A stretch of DNA of 64,000 nucleotides, from the NCBI RefSeq assembly GCF_040183065.1, contig NC_091127.1:21807891-21871890 (forward strand), read 5' to 3'. The notes below the pieces were generated by a model, which was given only the letters and a program-made list of their open reading frames with translations, searched no databases and was not told the origin of the DNA. Below are positions 10,701 through 25,700 of the stretch, piece by piece. The stretch is from Periplaneta americana (Eukaryota; Arthropoda; Insecta; Blattodea; Blattidae). How positions within the stretch are numbered: the first letter of the stretch is position 1; every line of letters begins with the position of its first letter. Position numbers and translations under genes: made by a program.

Positions 10701-13700
10701 TTACTTCATATAAACACAGAAACATTATCTGTAGGCTATGTTTCATAGCTTTCGATTGTTGTTGTGCAAGGCCTCTTATAGACGAAGTCATTTGTTTTTT
10801 CATTTCATTACACCGCCTTAGATGGTGTTGTTATTGTAATTTTGAAACTCCTTTATCTCATTAAATATCAGTCCTATCAAAATATTGCATAGAATAAAAC
10901 TTATCGGAAATTATTTTTAAAGAAACTTTTGGTATGTAACATTTTTCATGAAAATTAATAATAAGGGAGATATTTCGATTTATTTAATTCAAGCCTGCTT
11001 ATAACCCCCCTTTTAAATAAAATATTTTGAATGCATATAGCCTAAATTCTAAGTTACAACGAACCTAATTTATATTCCAGTTTTCATATAAATTGGTTCA
11101 GCCATTATCGTGTGAAAAGGTAACAAACATCCAGACAGACAGACAGACATACAAACAAAAATTTCAAAAAAGCGATGTTCGGTTTCAGGGTGGTTAATTA
11201 TATATGTTAGGACCAATTATTTTTGGAAAATCGAAAATTACCAGAAAAATTTCGGCTACAGATTTATTATTAGTATAGATATGTAAGTGAATTACCGTAT
11301 GCTAATTCTGTAATTATATTAGAATACAGATCTGAACGTTTCATGCTGTTCATATTTTTATAGAATAGTAAAACCCCGATAAGACGCTGTTCAAGGGACC
11401 GTGTATTAACTAGGATCACGTATTAGGTGGGTATATTAATTTTGACTTATGTACAATATCTATTAGCATTTTTCTTTATTGAAATACATGATTCATAAAA
11501 GGTAATACAGTATTACTTCATTGTGTAATTACTGTACTGTACATTAAAGACATTTACGATACTGTATGTATGTACTTAATTCTTTCGAAAAGAGTCCTTT
11601 ATAGTTGTTTGCCGTGTGCGTGTTCTCCAAGTCCTCATGTTTACCACACTTCACTCTCTTGCGCTTACACCCTCCCGACGTCGCAGCTGCAGTGATTGAG
11701 TCGCGATTTTTTATTATAGTTCTTAATGTCGATGATGGGATTCCTAATGAATCAAACACTTGTTTCTGATTAAGAGTACTGTTTTCATCGCACGTTCGTA
11801 AGATTTCCAATTTTTCAGACACAAAAAGCGCTTTTCGTTTAACACTCATTGTAATCACACAGACACTTCAATACACTAAAAGATAACAAACTGACCAGCA
11901 AAAATTTCCAGAGTTTTATTACAGTTGAGTGAGGAATGTTGCTTGAGAAAGAGAGGGTTAGCAATAGGGTGGATTATTGTAACTGTAAGCTGCGCAGGTA
12001 AAGGGTCGAATAAGTTTAAAGTTATGTTTTATTTAACGACGCTCGCAACTGCAGAGGTTATATCAGCGTCGCCGGATGTGCTGGAATTTTGTCCCGCAGG
12101 AGTTCTTTTACATGCCAGTAAATCTACTGACATGAGTCTGTCGCATTTAAGCACACTTAAATGCCAACGACCTGGCCCGGGATCGAACCCGCAACCTTGG
12201 GCATAGAAGGCCAGAGCTATACCAACTCGCCAACCAGGTCGACAGGGGGTCGAATAAGAGAGCATAACAAGAGTGTGGGGTATTATATAGTATGAAGGTT
12301 TAAATGCGCATGTAAAGGATCGAATGCAATACTTTTCAGGTTAATGGCACCAGTAACTTCAATGGCCAAAATGATTCATTGCTGTTACAGTACATTGCTG
12401 AAAATTACGTCGAAAATATTCCACAAAAATAGTGTATTATGCGGGACTTGAGCGCAACAAAAGGGGTATTTTATAAAGGCGTTATATATGAAATATTCAG
12501 GGACCGGACAAAAAAAGCATATTACACGGGATAGCGTAATAAGCGGGCGCGTCTTATCGAGGTTTTACTGTATTTTTAAATGCTATTGAAAGTGGACTGT
12601 CTAAACTTCGTAAGTGGCGACCAAAGCATGATACTTATTACTCCTCTCCTTCCAGTATGGCATCTTGCACACGATATAATATACTGTATGTGCCAATCTT
12701 TACTATTTCCTTTATTTTGCTCAGGCATGTGGGGTTTCCATGACCGTTTGCTGACCTTGCGCAAGGCCTTGCACGGATTCATGACTGGCAGTGAATGTCG
12801 AGATGCTCTGTGGAGACGATGGCGATGGCAACAGACAAGATTGAATGCAGAGGCAGGATTCGTGTACTCAGAGGAGGAATGGAGGAAAGAATGGGAGAGC
12901 ATTGTGAACATGGCATCCACTGAGCCCCGCAAGCTGGAGGGTGGTAGAAGACGAAGCATGATATTCGACAAAAATTCGTGAGTACTGTCAGATTGCTATG
13001 GGCAAAAACAAAGGGTTTTTATCTTTGTTATAATTTCTATAAACATTCTGAGACTTGTTAGTTATTAGTCCCAGCCACCAAGTCACTCAAATGAGTGTGC
13101 TCCTTGTGTGGTGAGATGACTGTTGACTTAATATATGTGTCAATATACAGGGTGATTCACGAGGATTTACCGTCACATACAGAGCTTATTTCCGAAGACA
13201 TTCTGAGCAAAAAATGTCGTATAAACATTTGTCCTAATCTCAATATTTTCAGATTACACTAATTTGAAGTTGTTTGTTTGTTTGTAAAATACCATCATTC
13301 TTTAGTTTTAAGGATAAAAGAATATTATAAATAGAGAATGAACTTTCCAGGAGTATCATTTCTTTAATTAGCTAGTATTCTGAAGCTAAAAATGTGTTGT
13401 GAATTCCATAGTTGTTTCGTACAGAATTATTTTTCGATTTTTAACTACAAAATTATACATTTTGATTACACAACTTTTAACACTGTATCACTTCGGAATA
13501 TGTATGATAAGACTTTCTGTGTTAAATTTTAACGTACCTTGTTAACATGTTTCGACCTATTTTGGGTCATCTGCAGAACTGGCCATTGTTGGTTTTGGCG
13601 CCTATTGTTTTCTGTGTGGGTGCGTTCGTAGTGTAGAGTCAAAGAGTGTATGTGTTTTGAAATTGAGTTGTGTGTTGAGAATATCGTTGGAGTGTGTTTT

Positions 13701-16700
13701 CGTGTGTCTGTATATTTCATATTGTTCTAGTGTGTTGAGTTTCTGGCTTTTTGGTTGGATGTGCAGTATTTCCATGTCTGTGTTGATGTCTGTGTAGGTG
13801 TGGTTGGCATTTATGATGTGTTCTGAATATGTGGAGGTGTTTTGTAATTTTGTTATGGCTGTGATGTGTTCTTTGTAATGTGTTTGAAATGCTCTGCCTG
13901 TCTGTCCTATGTAGAAGTTGTTGCAGGTGTTACATTTGAGTTTGTATACGCCTGAGTGGTTGTATTTGTTTGTTTGTGTATATTTTGTATATTTTTCTTA
14001 CGCATTTATCACAACAATTGTTACAAATCATGCCACTCTTGTAAATTCTTCAAGACTACACTTTAGGATGCATAATTAAACTGTAAAGAATCAAATTCCT
14101 AAAGTTGTATGATTTGTAACAATTTCTGTGATAAGTGCATAAGAATAATGTAATTTTTAGTTAAAAATTGAAAATTAAAATCTGTACAAAGCAATAACAA
14201 CACATTTTTAGCTTCAGAATACTAGCCAATTAAAGAAATGATACTTCTGAATAGTTCATTCTCTATTTGTAATATTCTTTTACCCTTAAAACTAAAGAAA
14301 AAAGGTATTTTACCAACAATTTAAAGTTAGTGTAACTCTGAAAATATTAAGATTAGGACACTTGTTTATGACATTTTTTGCTCAGAATGTCTTTGAAAAT
14401 AAGCTCCGAAAGTGGCGGTAAATCCTCGTGAATCACCCTGTATATGTCGAGCATGGAGTAAGGCCACAGAGAGAAAAATACCAAAAGAGAAAGATTCGAT
14501 CTGGTGCTGTGAATTGAACCTTTGCGCAGCTCAGTGGTTCGAGCACCCAATGCGTAGAACTGGAGGTCCCAGATTCAATCCCCTTCACCAGAGCGAATTT
14601 TTCTGCATTAATAACCATGATAACCATAACAAATAATTCTGTAGGACCAAAACAATTAATCTTTACGTATAGGCCTATTCTGAAACTTGTTCCATGATGA
14701 GAATGAATTTTGATATTAATTAGAAACATGTAACTTTTGTGTAGAAACTTCTCGGTGATACCTAGTGTTATATGGCCATTCTATACTTGCAGTATTCTAC
14801 ACCTTGGTCTAAACAGTTTAAATCGTAATATTGTTTTCACTAGGGATGAAGTGTCAGAAAATGCTACATATGAGAGCCTGGAGGAGGTACACGTGTTGGC
14901 ACTAGCTCATGTCCTCAGACGCCCCATCATCGTCATTGCAGATCTTATGCTCAAGGTACTATGTTACAACTACAAGTATGTTGTTTCCTTCAGTTACTTT
15001 TTTCTTATTAATTAGTCTCTCTGTGGTATCGCTGTTATAGGCCAAGTGACACCATTTTCAACTACAAATCTAATAGAGCCAAGCTCGATTCCTGGCAGGA
15101 AAGTGACATATATATCACCATCTTCCTCTCTTTCCCTCGCCATCTGTCTCCCATCCCTTGCCTCTACATTGGTATGTGTTAAAACTACACTAAACGACAT
15201 TTCATACAAGTTGAGAGGATGCGAAGGCATTTCTTTCCCCTTCTACTTGCCCAGAGTCCGTCAGTAATAGAACGGTAGCTGTTACCTCTTACACCTGCAC
15301 CCCCCCAAGTTGTACACACAAGAAAATAAAATATTAAATAAAGTACATAAGTGGATATAAAATACAGTGACACAAGTTTGACAATTACATGTTTGTGTAT
15401 ATTTTAGTGTCGTTCTTACAATATTTCCAACTAATAATTAAATTAAGGAATGTTAGTTTGTATTATGAAGTCAGGGGGGGAGCGACACAGTGCAGATTGT
15501 CCTATTGTGTGTGCTATAGAATAACAACTAGTGGTGAAGAAAACATTTATCTTCTGCTGTCAGTAGCTTTTTAATATGCCAGTTGATATAAGTAGCTATA
15601 AAATGAAATATTAACGCATAGTATAGGCTTTCGAAATATAGATTACCGGTAAACATTTTCAATAATAAAATTTTGTCACTATGTTGAAACTCAATTGGTC
15701 GAACGTTAATAAGATGGACAGTAGCAGTTTTCCCTTCACTGATGGTAGAGTGTGTAAGTAGAGGGGAAAGCCTATCAACCAAACTGAAATGGGGTTTAGT
15801 GGCAGCTACATCCATTATCATCAACCATCACGAACTATACCTAAATAGATATCGACCTCATATAGAAATCTCTTCCTTGGTTTCTGGAGCATGACCAACC
15901 AGTAGAATTATAATTTATCATTTTTTACAAGGATAATTTTATTATTCATTCGATAAACATGTTGTAACAAATTTATTTTCTAGTTTTGAACTCTTTCTTC
16001 AGATGTCACATTTAATTTCTATCTTTTTGCTTAAGTGTTCAGATTCACTACCATATAATCGAGGTGGTTAAGCCAAAGTCCTGTATTAACTAACGATATT
16101 TGAGGGGGTCAGAAGCAAAGGGGTATAAGTACGCTTAAGTTATTTTTTAGAAATTGGGGTTGAAAGTACTTAAGCTTTCGTAAATTCCGTAAAAATTTTT
16201 ATTTCAATTTTAATGTGTGATGTGGTTAAAAGATACAACTCTTCGTCCCGTAAAATTATAGATGTATTAGCTTGCCCTGGATGCACTTAACTCACTTGTA
16301 CCCCTTTGCTTCTGAATTCTTCAGTTGAAATTGATGCTAAGTTCATGAAACAAATGACTGCAGTAATATTAATGAAGCGAGCAGAAGTCAGCAAGTTCAC
16401 TGGCCTCCTGTTCGTCTTTGCTAAAATATTCTCCCCTCCTTCATTTTGCGCTATATAGATTGTCATTGTCACTGTTGCTTTGGCAACCATGCAGCCACTA
16501 GTAGACTGGCCTCTAATCTCAGCTTTCCTGTTGCACGCCAAGGATGAAACTTAACAATGAATGAATTATTGTGGCCTTTTAATCTTCTGAGTTCGAGAGG
16601 CAATCGCAATACTTATTTTTATAGTTATACTATATTCATATACACTTCTTTAAGGGCAGTGGGTACTGTTGCCTGTGAGATTAAAGAATTTCAATACAAA

Positions 16701-19700
16701 AGTTTAGTTCAATATTTTTAGGCTTTTATTGTTCAGAGTGGAATAACATTTTCCATGGATATACAATCAATCATTCTGAATTCACTGGTATAAAAGACAA
16801 CTAATTACTTTCGTATCCAAGTGCAAAATTAACGCCCCAACTGATAACCTGTTTCCCACTTTCCTAAGTTTATCTCATTCCTCAGGTGCACATTATTTGC
16901 TACAATCTTCACTCTTATGCCTTGTATTTTTTTAAGTTATCAAGTAATATATATTTTAAATTATAAAGCAAAATTTATTTAAATATTTCAACCTTAGTGA
17001 AAAATAAAAAAATATATTTAACTTTGATTAATAATTTTGCCATTTTTTCATTGCTTATAAATTTTTTCCTCGTGTTATGTGTGTGATATCCTTAAACCTA
17101 TAGGTCTACTTTGTAGAACACAGGCTGCAGAAAACACTGTAAAAATTTAATGTAAATTGATTCAGTAATTTCAGAGAAAAATTCACTTAACTTTAAAAAA
17201 TATCAACTTACGGAAAACTGCATTTAAAAAATTGAAGGATGTATCAATTACATTCGCGTCAAATTTAAAGAAGCAATTTAAGGGTATCTGCAGAGATACC
17301 CCTCACAATGTATACTGTTTTAAAGAGCAAGATTTGTACTCATTTTTTTAAACACGAAATAAAAAATTGTATTTTTTACCCCTTCTCACTACCTGGTTTC
17401 CTTAATGTATTATTATTTTTATTGACAATAAGGATATAATAATATACAAAAGTTGGGGAGGCGTGGCCTCTTTTGCCTTCTCTATTGAGCAGCTACTGCA
17501 CTATGGTACCATGTGCCCAAGATTAAAGATCTTATCATGTTCTCGGAGTTTTCATTGAACTATGAGAGCTGGTCTTAGGAATCAAACCTTAAACTTTCAT
17601 AATATGAAGCTAGTAGACTAGTCGTTTCACATACTGATGTGTTTGATACAGGATGTGAATGGCGAGGATCTTGCGCCCATTCCTTTTGGAGGCATCTACC
17701 TGCCTCTGGAGTGTCCTCCTGCTGACTGCCATCGATCACCACTTGTGCTCACATATGACGCAGCCCATTTTTCTGCTCTGGTCGTCATGGAGAAGGAAAC
17801 ATTTGCAGACAAGCTGCCTCAACCACCAGGTGAGCATGCATTTAACTTACTGTCAACTGAGATGTATCATATTTCTATTTCCCAGTCGGCCCCAGTAGTC
17901 GGTATAGTGCTGGCCTTCTGTACTCGAAGTTGCGATCCTGGCCCAGGTCGATGGCATTTAAGTGTGTTTAAATGTGACAGGCTCGTATCAGTAGATTTAT
18001 TGACATGTAAAAGAACTGCAGGACAAAATTACACCACACCGGTGACGCTGATATAACCTCGGCAGTTGCGAGCATCATTAAATAAACCATAATTTTAATT
18101 TTTTATTTCCATTCCCATTCCTTCTTCACATGCGTCTTAACTAATTTTGATAATCGAGTAGACTCTTGTAATCCGGCCATTCCTTGCACAGGCAGGTGCC
18201 AGATTATTGAAAGTGCATAAAATGTTATTCATTTTTTCCTTAAATTTAATGTTATAAGCTACGTACGTCAACCACTGGTACCTGCACTTCTAAATCGAAA
18301 CTAGAATGCTCCACACTATTCCAATTCCAAAACATTAATACTTCTTCTGAACAACTTCGTAAAGTATATCAGTATAGTCTGAAATCACCCTGTATATGTG
18401 TAAGCCTACATTATACATTTCAGAAGTTACAAGACTGCCGCTTTTACCTAAGCACTAATTTCTATTGACGTTGGGCAGATTAGTCAACATGTTCTTATAA
18501 AACATTTAAATGCAGAGTTTCTTCAAATCTGCTCAGCCAAACTGATCCATGCAAACGGGCATACTACCAGAGAAAACGGATTACTGCAAAGCATTTAAAA
18601 TATGGTTTTAAGTTAATGCTGTACTTACAATGCAGATATTGTGAAAGTATTTCTCATACTGCATATTGGCGACCTTAGATGAATTACTATAACATTGGTT
18701 ATCAGCTTTCTTCTCATACCTGAAGAAAAAGAAAAAGACGTATTAAGTTTTCCACGTCCATGTTACAATCCTGGCTGTAGTCCCAATGGACTGTAACTAA
18801 TAGAAGAAGGCAGGGCTCTGGTCCCAATGGACTATAGTTAATGGAAAAAGAAGAAAGAAAACGAATTTCTGATATCCTAAACTGAAGAGCTCTCAACTCT
18901 GAGAGTAAACTTAACAGAAAATCAGGCACGTTTAGAGACACCGACAATTCCATTACTGAACTCATCCAGCAATGGATTGATTCTCCATTCTGAGAAGTCA
19001 CAATCATAGAAAACATATTCTTCAGGGGATAGATCAGGCTGCTCAGCCTTTACATCTGTATGTCGCATGCTTCAGAAGATGGCCTGTTGTGGTTATTGCC
19101 ATTGACAACAATTTTTTAGCCGTGGCGAAATTAAGGTGTAAATACTGGTTAGGCTTGAAAAATGTGCTTACCTTGTATCTTTTTATAGAGCAGATATTTA
19201 TCGGCTTTTCTATCAAAATTGTTTGTGACGCAGACCCTACAAGAAGATGATGACCACTCATTTTCACCCTCAAACAGAATACAGATAAAACAATATAACT
19301 TGTCTCAGAGCACCCAGTTACCCAAGGATATTTCTTATACCATGAAAACTGAAAATTTCTATTTTGTTTTCCTTTACCCGCTATTTTAATATGTAAATGT
19401 GGTGTCGATCTTCTATCTTTGTAAGCACATTTTGTTTTATACGTCCAACTTGAAAACGGTTTCTCTTTTAATTCTATAAATAATGACCTCAGTGTTCTCT
19501 CAGTATGAGCTATTTTACACAAAATTAGTATGTAGCACAGACACACATGCACTTTTGATTAAACTAAACTCAACAATGCAGCACTTTCAGAGAACACCAA
19601 TATAGCGCGATGTAATACTGTGATGGAAGGCTAGCCTCATACTGTACAGAGGTGTAGCAAATCGATACCCCCTTGCTTGCAAGTCAAGATCGTAGCCATG

Positions 19701-22700
19701 CCTTTAGAGTCTTCTTGCCTTAAGCCTTGCTGCTCGCATTGCTCTCTCCATACTAGAATGACTGCCAACAGTGAACTTAATATATGGAAGGATTAGAGTG
19801 CAAACAAGTGTTACTATATATCGTTATTACAAACTTATAGGTCTACTGTTATTAGGAATAAGAACTCAGATTTTTTTTGGTAAGTTAACCCCAAAAGCCT
19901 CACAAGAGCTTCACTACTACTTCTTAGGTTAAAAATCTTACACACCTTTTTTTTTGGTAATGGAATATTTTGTTTTAGGTAATAAAGATTTGCAATGTCT
20001 CACACTTGTCTATTATATTATTTACCTATTACAATACTATTCAGTTCTGAACATATACCATACTTTTAAAGATTTTGGTTAAAATGAAGTTCATGGAAAT
20101 ACACAAGTCAATACGTACATTTTTTTATTTTTATTTTTTTTCATCAGTTAAATATAATATTAGTGGCCCTCTATTGTGATTTACGTGTTAGCTTTTCTGC
20201 CTACAAATATAATGAACCTAGGTTCGATTCCTAGAAGAGAAGTTGAAATGTATCTTTCTCCCATTAGGACAGATTGTTTGTCCTATGTTTAAGTGGTGGT
20301 CTTGCGCTATGTTGACTACGTCACATGAATAGTTAGTTAATAACAGACACGAAACTGAAGACACGACTGGTTAAAAGGCAAAATTCTTCTTCATAAAACT
20401 AAATTTTATACACTCTTCTTTCACACATAATTAAGAGTGAAAATTTAAGTATAAGAACAAGACTTTTCGCAACATATACTGAATTGAGACGAACTTTTTT
20501 TAATGGAACTCAATTGAGAATTTTACACCAACTGCACAAATTGCTATGTATGCAGACGATACAGCTATTTATGCAACCCATCGCAACATTAACATAGCCT
20601 CAAATCACCTTCAGGAAGCCTTAAACATCATATGCCCTTGGCTTGAAAATTGGCGCATCATACTGAACTACAATAAATGCGAAGCAATGATATTTACTTT
20701 GTGTCGTCCTGCTAATCCTCCATGCATAAATCTTTCAACCAACGTGATACCGTGGAAACCAAAGGATGAAGCTGTAAAATATCTTGCAGTGCACTCAGAT
20801 CGCCGTCTATCATGGAAACATCACATCAACAACGAACTTAAATTGGCCTACTCAAGACTCGCTAAATTATATCCGTTCCTCAACAAGAAATCATCTCTAA
20901 AGCTACAAAATGGCATGCTACTTTACACATCTCTATTACGACCTCTACTGCTTTATGCCTGTCCTGTCTGGGAAGGAGCTGCAATAAGTGAAATTAAACA
21001 CATTCAGTCATTTCAAAATAAAGTCCTACGAATTTCACTCAATTCTCCTTGGTTTGTCCGTAACAGCCAACTACACAGAGAAACTGGTATTGACACAATC
21101 CAACAGTTTATTCATTCACAAGCTAAGAAGTTCTATAACAACCTAGAAAATGTTCCAGACGCCATCCACTACTCTCTCGGAAGGAAGTCCACATTTCCCA
21201 CCAGAATCAAGAGCCGACTTCCAATGGACCTCATATTATAATCAAAACTTATCACAGCTATCTATGTAAATAATTATTTATTAACAATTATTTTGTTCAT
21301 TGAGGAGCCCAATCTAGGTTGCCCTCAATTCAGTGTCATGTATTATATTTACATATTTATAAATAATTTAGGAATGCAGTTATATTGTCAGACTCCAAAG
21401 CAGCTATTCTATCAATAGTCTCTAAACACACACCTTCATCTCAAACAGCAGAAATAACTAAAATGCTCTCTCAATTAATATCACTCAATAAAAGAATTGT
21501 ATTCCAATGGATACCATCCCATTGTGGAATCCTGGGAAACGAGAATGCGGATGCATTAGCAAAGAAGGGCAGCACTGCTACTTACAGACCTGTTACTAAA
21601 TCTACGTATTACTCTGTGAAAAGATTTATTAAATCTACATACTTAGACTATAACAAACAAAATTTGATAACACAATCCCAAGGGAAAAAATGAAACTCTC
21701 TGCATCAAAATCCACAGTTAATTCCTGATTTACCACGAAAATCGTCTGTAGCTGCATTTAGATTGGCAACAGGCCATGATTGTTTGGCAAAACACCTACA
21801 TAGAATTGGAATATATCAGTCCCCTAACTGCCCATTGTGCAACTCAAACCAAGAAATGGATTCGGAACACCTCAAAATCTGTGCTTCAGTGGCTGGTCAT
21901 GATAATATCTTTGAAAAATATTAGAGTGCAAGAGGTGAAAAATATTGGAATGCAAGAGGTCAAATGACTTTATTGTCAAATGCCTGGCATTAGAAAACAA
22001 CAACAACAACATATTTAGAAATGATCTGTATAGCGCTAAATGCGCTGATTGATCAATATATTATAAAAAAAAAAAAAATTGAGAATTTCAAACTATGCCC
22101 ATCACTAGCTGCTTATTAAACAGATTCTTAACATTAAAGAATATTTTTGTTTCTAAAATTGCTATTTAGTATGTAAAATATGTTACAATGTGTCCCTCAC
22201 ACTTCACTTAAAATATAACTTTCCTTTGACCCAAAACTTGTGCCCAACGTAATGTGGTGATTTGTGTCTTTGCAGCTGTGATACCTGTGACAGACTCAGA
22301 ACATGAACTACTGCCGATTCAGTTCAGTGTGGACCCTGGAGAACAGTTTGAATGGGGGAAGGACGAGAAGAACCCACAAATAGTGTCTAAGCTGGTGCTT
22401 GCACATCGTGATAAATTAGGCTTATTACGGGAATACCTGGACATCGTCAATGTGTCCATTCCTCCTACACCAAAGTCTGAAGAAAATGGAGACTTCATTT
22501 CCGAAACGGAATCCGACAGCTGCAATAACTTACTCAATGACGAAGACGAAATAGATAAGAAATTCGCTGAAGTGCTAGAAAGCGACACGACTGACGAAGG
22601 CGCTCTCAGTGCCTCGGACTCAAATATGTTCGGTACAAACCGAAGCAAGGCCGCTAAGCAGTTGCAATCAGTAAGTATATGATCTGTTCACTAACTCCAC

Positions 22701-25700
22701 GCACCTTCCATTTCAGTGGCTTTGTTTAATAATGGAAATTTAACATTCTGCATGTATCATGTCATTTTCCAGTCTGTTTCTGCAAAATATTAAAGTTAAG
22801 GAAGTACAGGGTGGACCTAATTTCAATTGTATGTGACTGGTAAACAGTTGAAGATAGAAACCTACAGTAACGTTTATATGAAAGGAAAACTCATCAAGTT
22901 TCGATATGCACATCACCATATCTCTACGTGAGTTCCAGCTGTCACTGTGGTGATATCGAGGCGATGAAAGATTTCTTGCCAAGCACGTTGAAACATGTCT
23001 TCTGGAATGCTCTCAGTTGCCTCTGTGATGCGCTCCCGAAGATCACGAAGGTCTCCGACTGGGGTGGTGTACACTTTATCTTTGACGTAGCCCCAGAGAA
23101 GGAAATCGAGCAGTGTTAAATTAGGATCAGCGCCGAGACGATCTAGCATCGTATTGGCGAATTCCACTCATTTGGGTTTGTCATCCGGCTCCAGACATTG
23201 CATTAACTGCACTTTGTATGCGTACAGTTTGAGACGTTTGGGGACAATTCGTTGCAATGTTGATTTTGGTACTTGAAGTTCCCACGAAGCTCTTCTTAAT
23301 GACTTCTGTGGGCTTCACTCATATGTGCTTGAACATTTGCAACCATTTCGTCGGATGTTCTACGACCACCACCATGCTTCAGCACCGATCCTGTAGCTAA
23401 AAATGTATTTTGCCAATTCTTAATGCTTTTAGCAGTTGGAGCATCATGGTTAAACACTCGCTGATACTCCCTTTGAACTCTAACAATTAATTTAAACTCC
23501 GCATACCACAACACAGTTTGCACTTTCATCTGCGGTGTTGCCATTTTGACAATCGATACAATCTACGAAAAGAAACCCTGTCTGTGCACCATCTACCGAC
23601 AGGATTCGAAACTTGTTGAGTTTTCCTTTCATATAAACGTTACCGTATTTTCAACCGTTCACCAGTCACATACAATTGAAATTAGGTACATTTGAGCAGT
23701 CCACTCTGTATTATGCTTTTAGTATTAATTTTTCATTCAAAATATATTGTCAAAGTAACACATACATCGTGCGCACATGTGTGTGTCAACTATTGAACCA
23801 AGAATAGATTGGGTAGCTACTGTCATTAGTTGTGTGATTCCTTAATGAATCACAATGGCCGCAAGACTGCCCATTTGTTTCATTAAGTGGGTGATAGTAA
23901 ATGCAAAAGTGGTGTCATGATACTAACGGGAAAGGGAGTGTCCCTAGAAAATCTATTATAACGCCAGAGGAAGTAGAAGACTGCAAGTGAGATCACTAGT
24001 GGAACATGACGTTAGTATTGCTAGTTGTTGTGCAAATTCGCAAAGAACAGAGAGAGGCATGCAGTGAGATGCGAGTTTCGAAACAATATAACCCTGCTTA
24101 TTTATAATTGTAATTGTAACTATAGATTCTATCTATAACACACAATGATAAATATAGATGAAAATATATACATGATTTGAGTAATGTGTACTCCACCTCA
24201 GTCTTCGAATTTCAACAGTTTTGTCATCTATACTAATAATAAATCTGTAGCCAAAATTTTTCTGGTAATTTTCGATTTTCCAAAAATAATTGTTGTTAAC
24301 ATGTATAATTAACCATCCTGAACCATCCCAAAAATCGCTTTTTTGAAATTTTTGTTTGTATGTCTGTCTGTCTGGATGTTTGTTACCTTTTCATGCGATA
24401 ATAGCTGAACCGATTTATATGAAAATTGGCATATAAATTAAGTTCGTTGTAACTTAGATTTTAGGCTATATGGCATTCAAAATATGTTATTTAAAAGGGG
24501 GGTTATAAGGGGGCTTGAATTAAATAAATCGAAATATCTCCCTTATTATTAATTTTCATGAAAAATGTTGCATAACAAAAGTTTCTTTAAAAATGATTTG
24601 CGATAAGTTTTATTCTATGCAAAATTGCGATAGGACTGATATTTAAGGATATACAAGACTTTTAAAACAATAATACAAAACATTTTCACCGCCGCCTCAG
24701 ATTATAGCATTGTTGTTCCTGCAGTAACTCCTATTTGCAAAATATAAAATTTTTGTGTAGGAAGAAAAACACATTTATTCATTCCATGACAATGGTACAT
24801 AGGAGATCGAGAATTACATTTTCGAAAGAAAGAAATATAATTACATATCACTATATATGTTGTATCACTATTTAAATTATTTGAAGGGTTCAGAACCATA
24901 ATGGGCCTAGCGCCATTTACAGAAGACGTAGAAACAAGGGTTAAAATTAAGTTATTACCATAATTCAATGGAAACATATAGCAAGTAATATAAAGTATAC
25001 ACATTAAAACTAAATGATATGTCAATCTTCATTAAACTATAGTTGCATGTAATAACAATTAAGAAACATGTTAAAGGAATATATTGTCATTGCACCAAAT
25101 GAGTGATCTCTGGATCAAAATGATCGCATTTTAATTTTTTAATACAATTTAAATTAAGTAACATATTAAACGATTTATCCTTCTATCAAACACGAATGTT
25201 CCCTGGATCAAATGTCCTATTTTAATTATGTAATTACTTTATATTTATTTCTAATGGGTGCAGCGGAGCGCACGGGTACGGCTAGTTAACAATAAATTAA
25301 TCCACCTTTACAAGCAAATTGCCTGAACAATGGACGTGACAAACATAGGATTTACGACTAGGAGACTTATCCTTTCTGGGAATTGCCCTCAGCCACTTCG
25401 AAAACTGACCTTCGTCCTTAGGGGGCCTGAAGAAATGGGATTACTTTGTAGAAATCCTTGCCACATCCAATGCATAGATGTTTCCCAACTTTTTGTGATG
25501 TGTGTATGTCATTCTCTAATAGCCTAGCTAACTTAAATCACAATGTGCTGTATAATTTTAGGTTGCAAAACAGTTTGGCAGCATTGGTAAATCGATGAGC
25601 AAGAAGCTAAAGAAGAACCTGGGGAACATCACAAAGATAACGAGAAACAACTCGCAGAAGAAGAACTACATGCCATCCAGCCCTGTGAGGCAGACCACCA

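Larger units (their letters stand above)
11366..12570. mobile_element. Tigger/pogo-like DNA transposon (OTUD7 intron 2)
   Basis: The left end AGTAAAACCCCGATAAGACG and the right end (reverse complement CAGTAAAACCTCGATAAGAC) are inverted copies with a few mismatches. TA follows the right end (12571-12572). It carries the start of a CENP-B-type transposase on the - strand and a SINE insertion at 12015-12246. Most of the catalytic domain is missing. Confidence 0.8.

Noticed and set aside
13529..13720. A small host protein on the - strand rich in His/Thr
   Set aside because: It is the out-of-frame end of the Penelope GIY-YIG fragment.
19043..19552. A 169-codon host gene on the - strand
   Set aside because: The readable motifs are those of a hAT TTF-type zinc finger with a frameshift; treated as a transposon relic.
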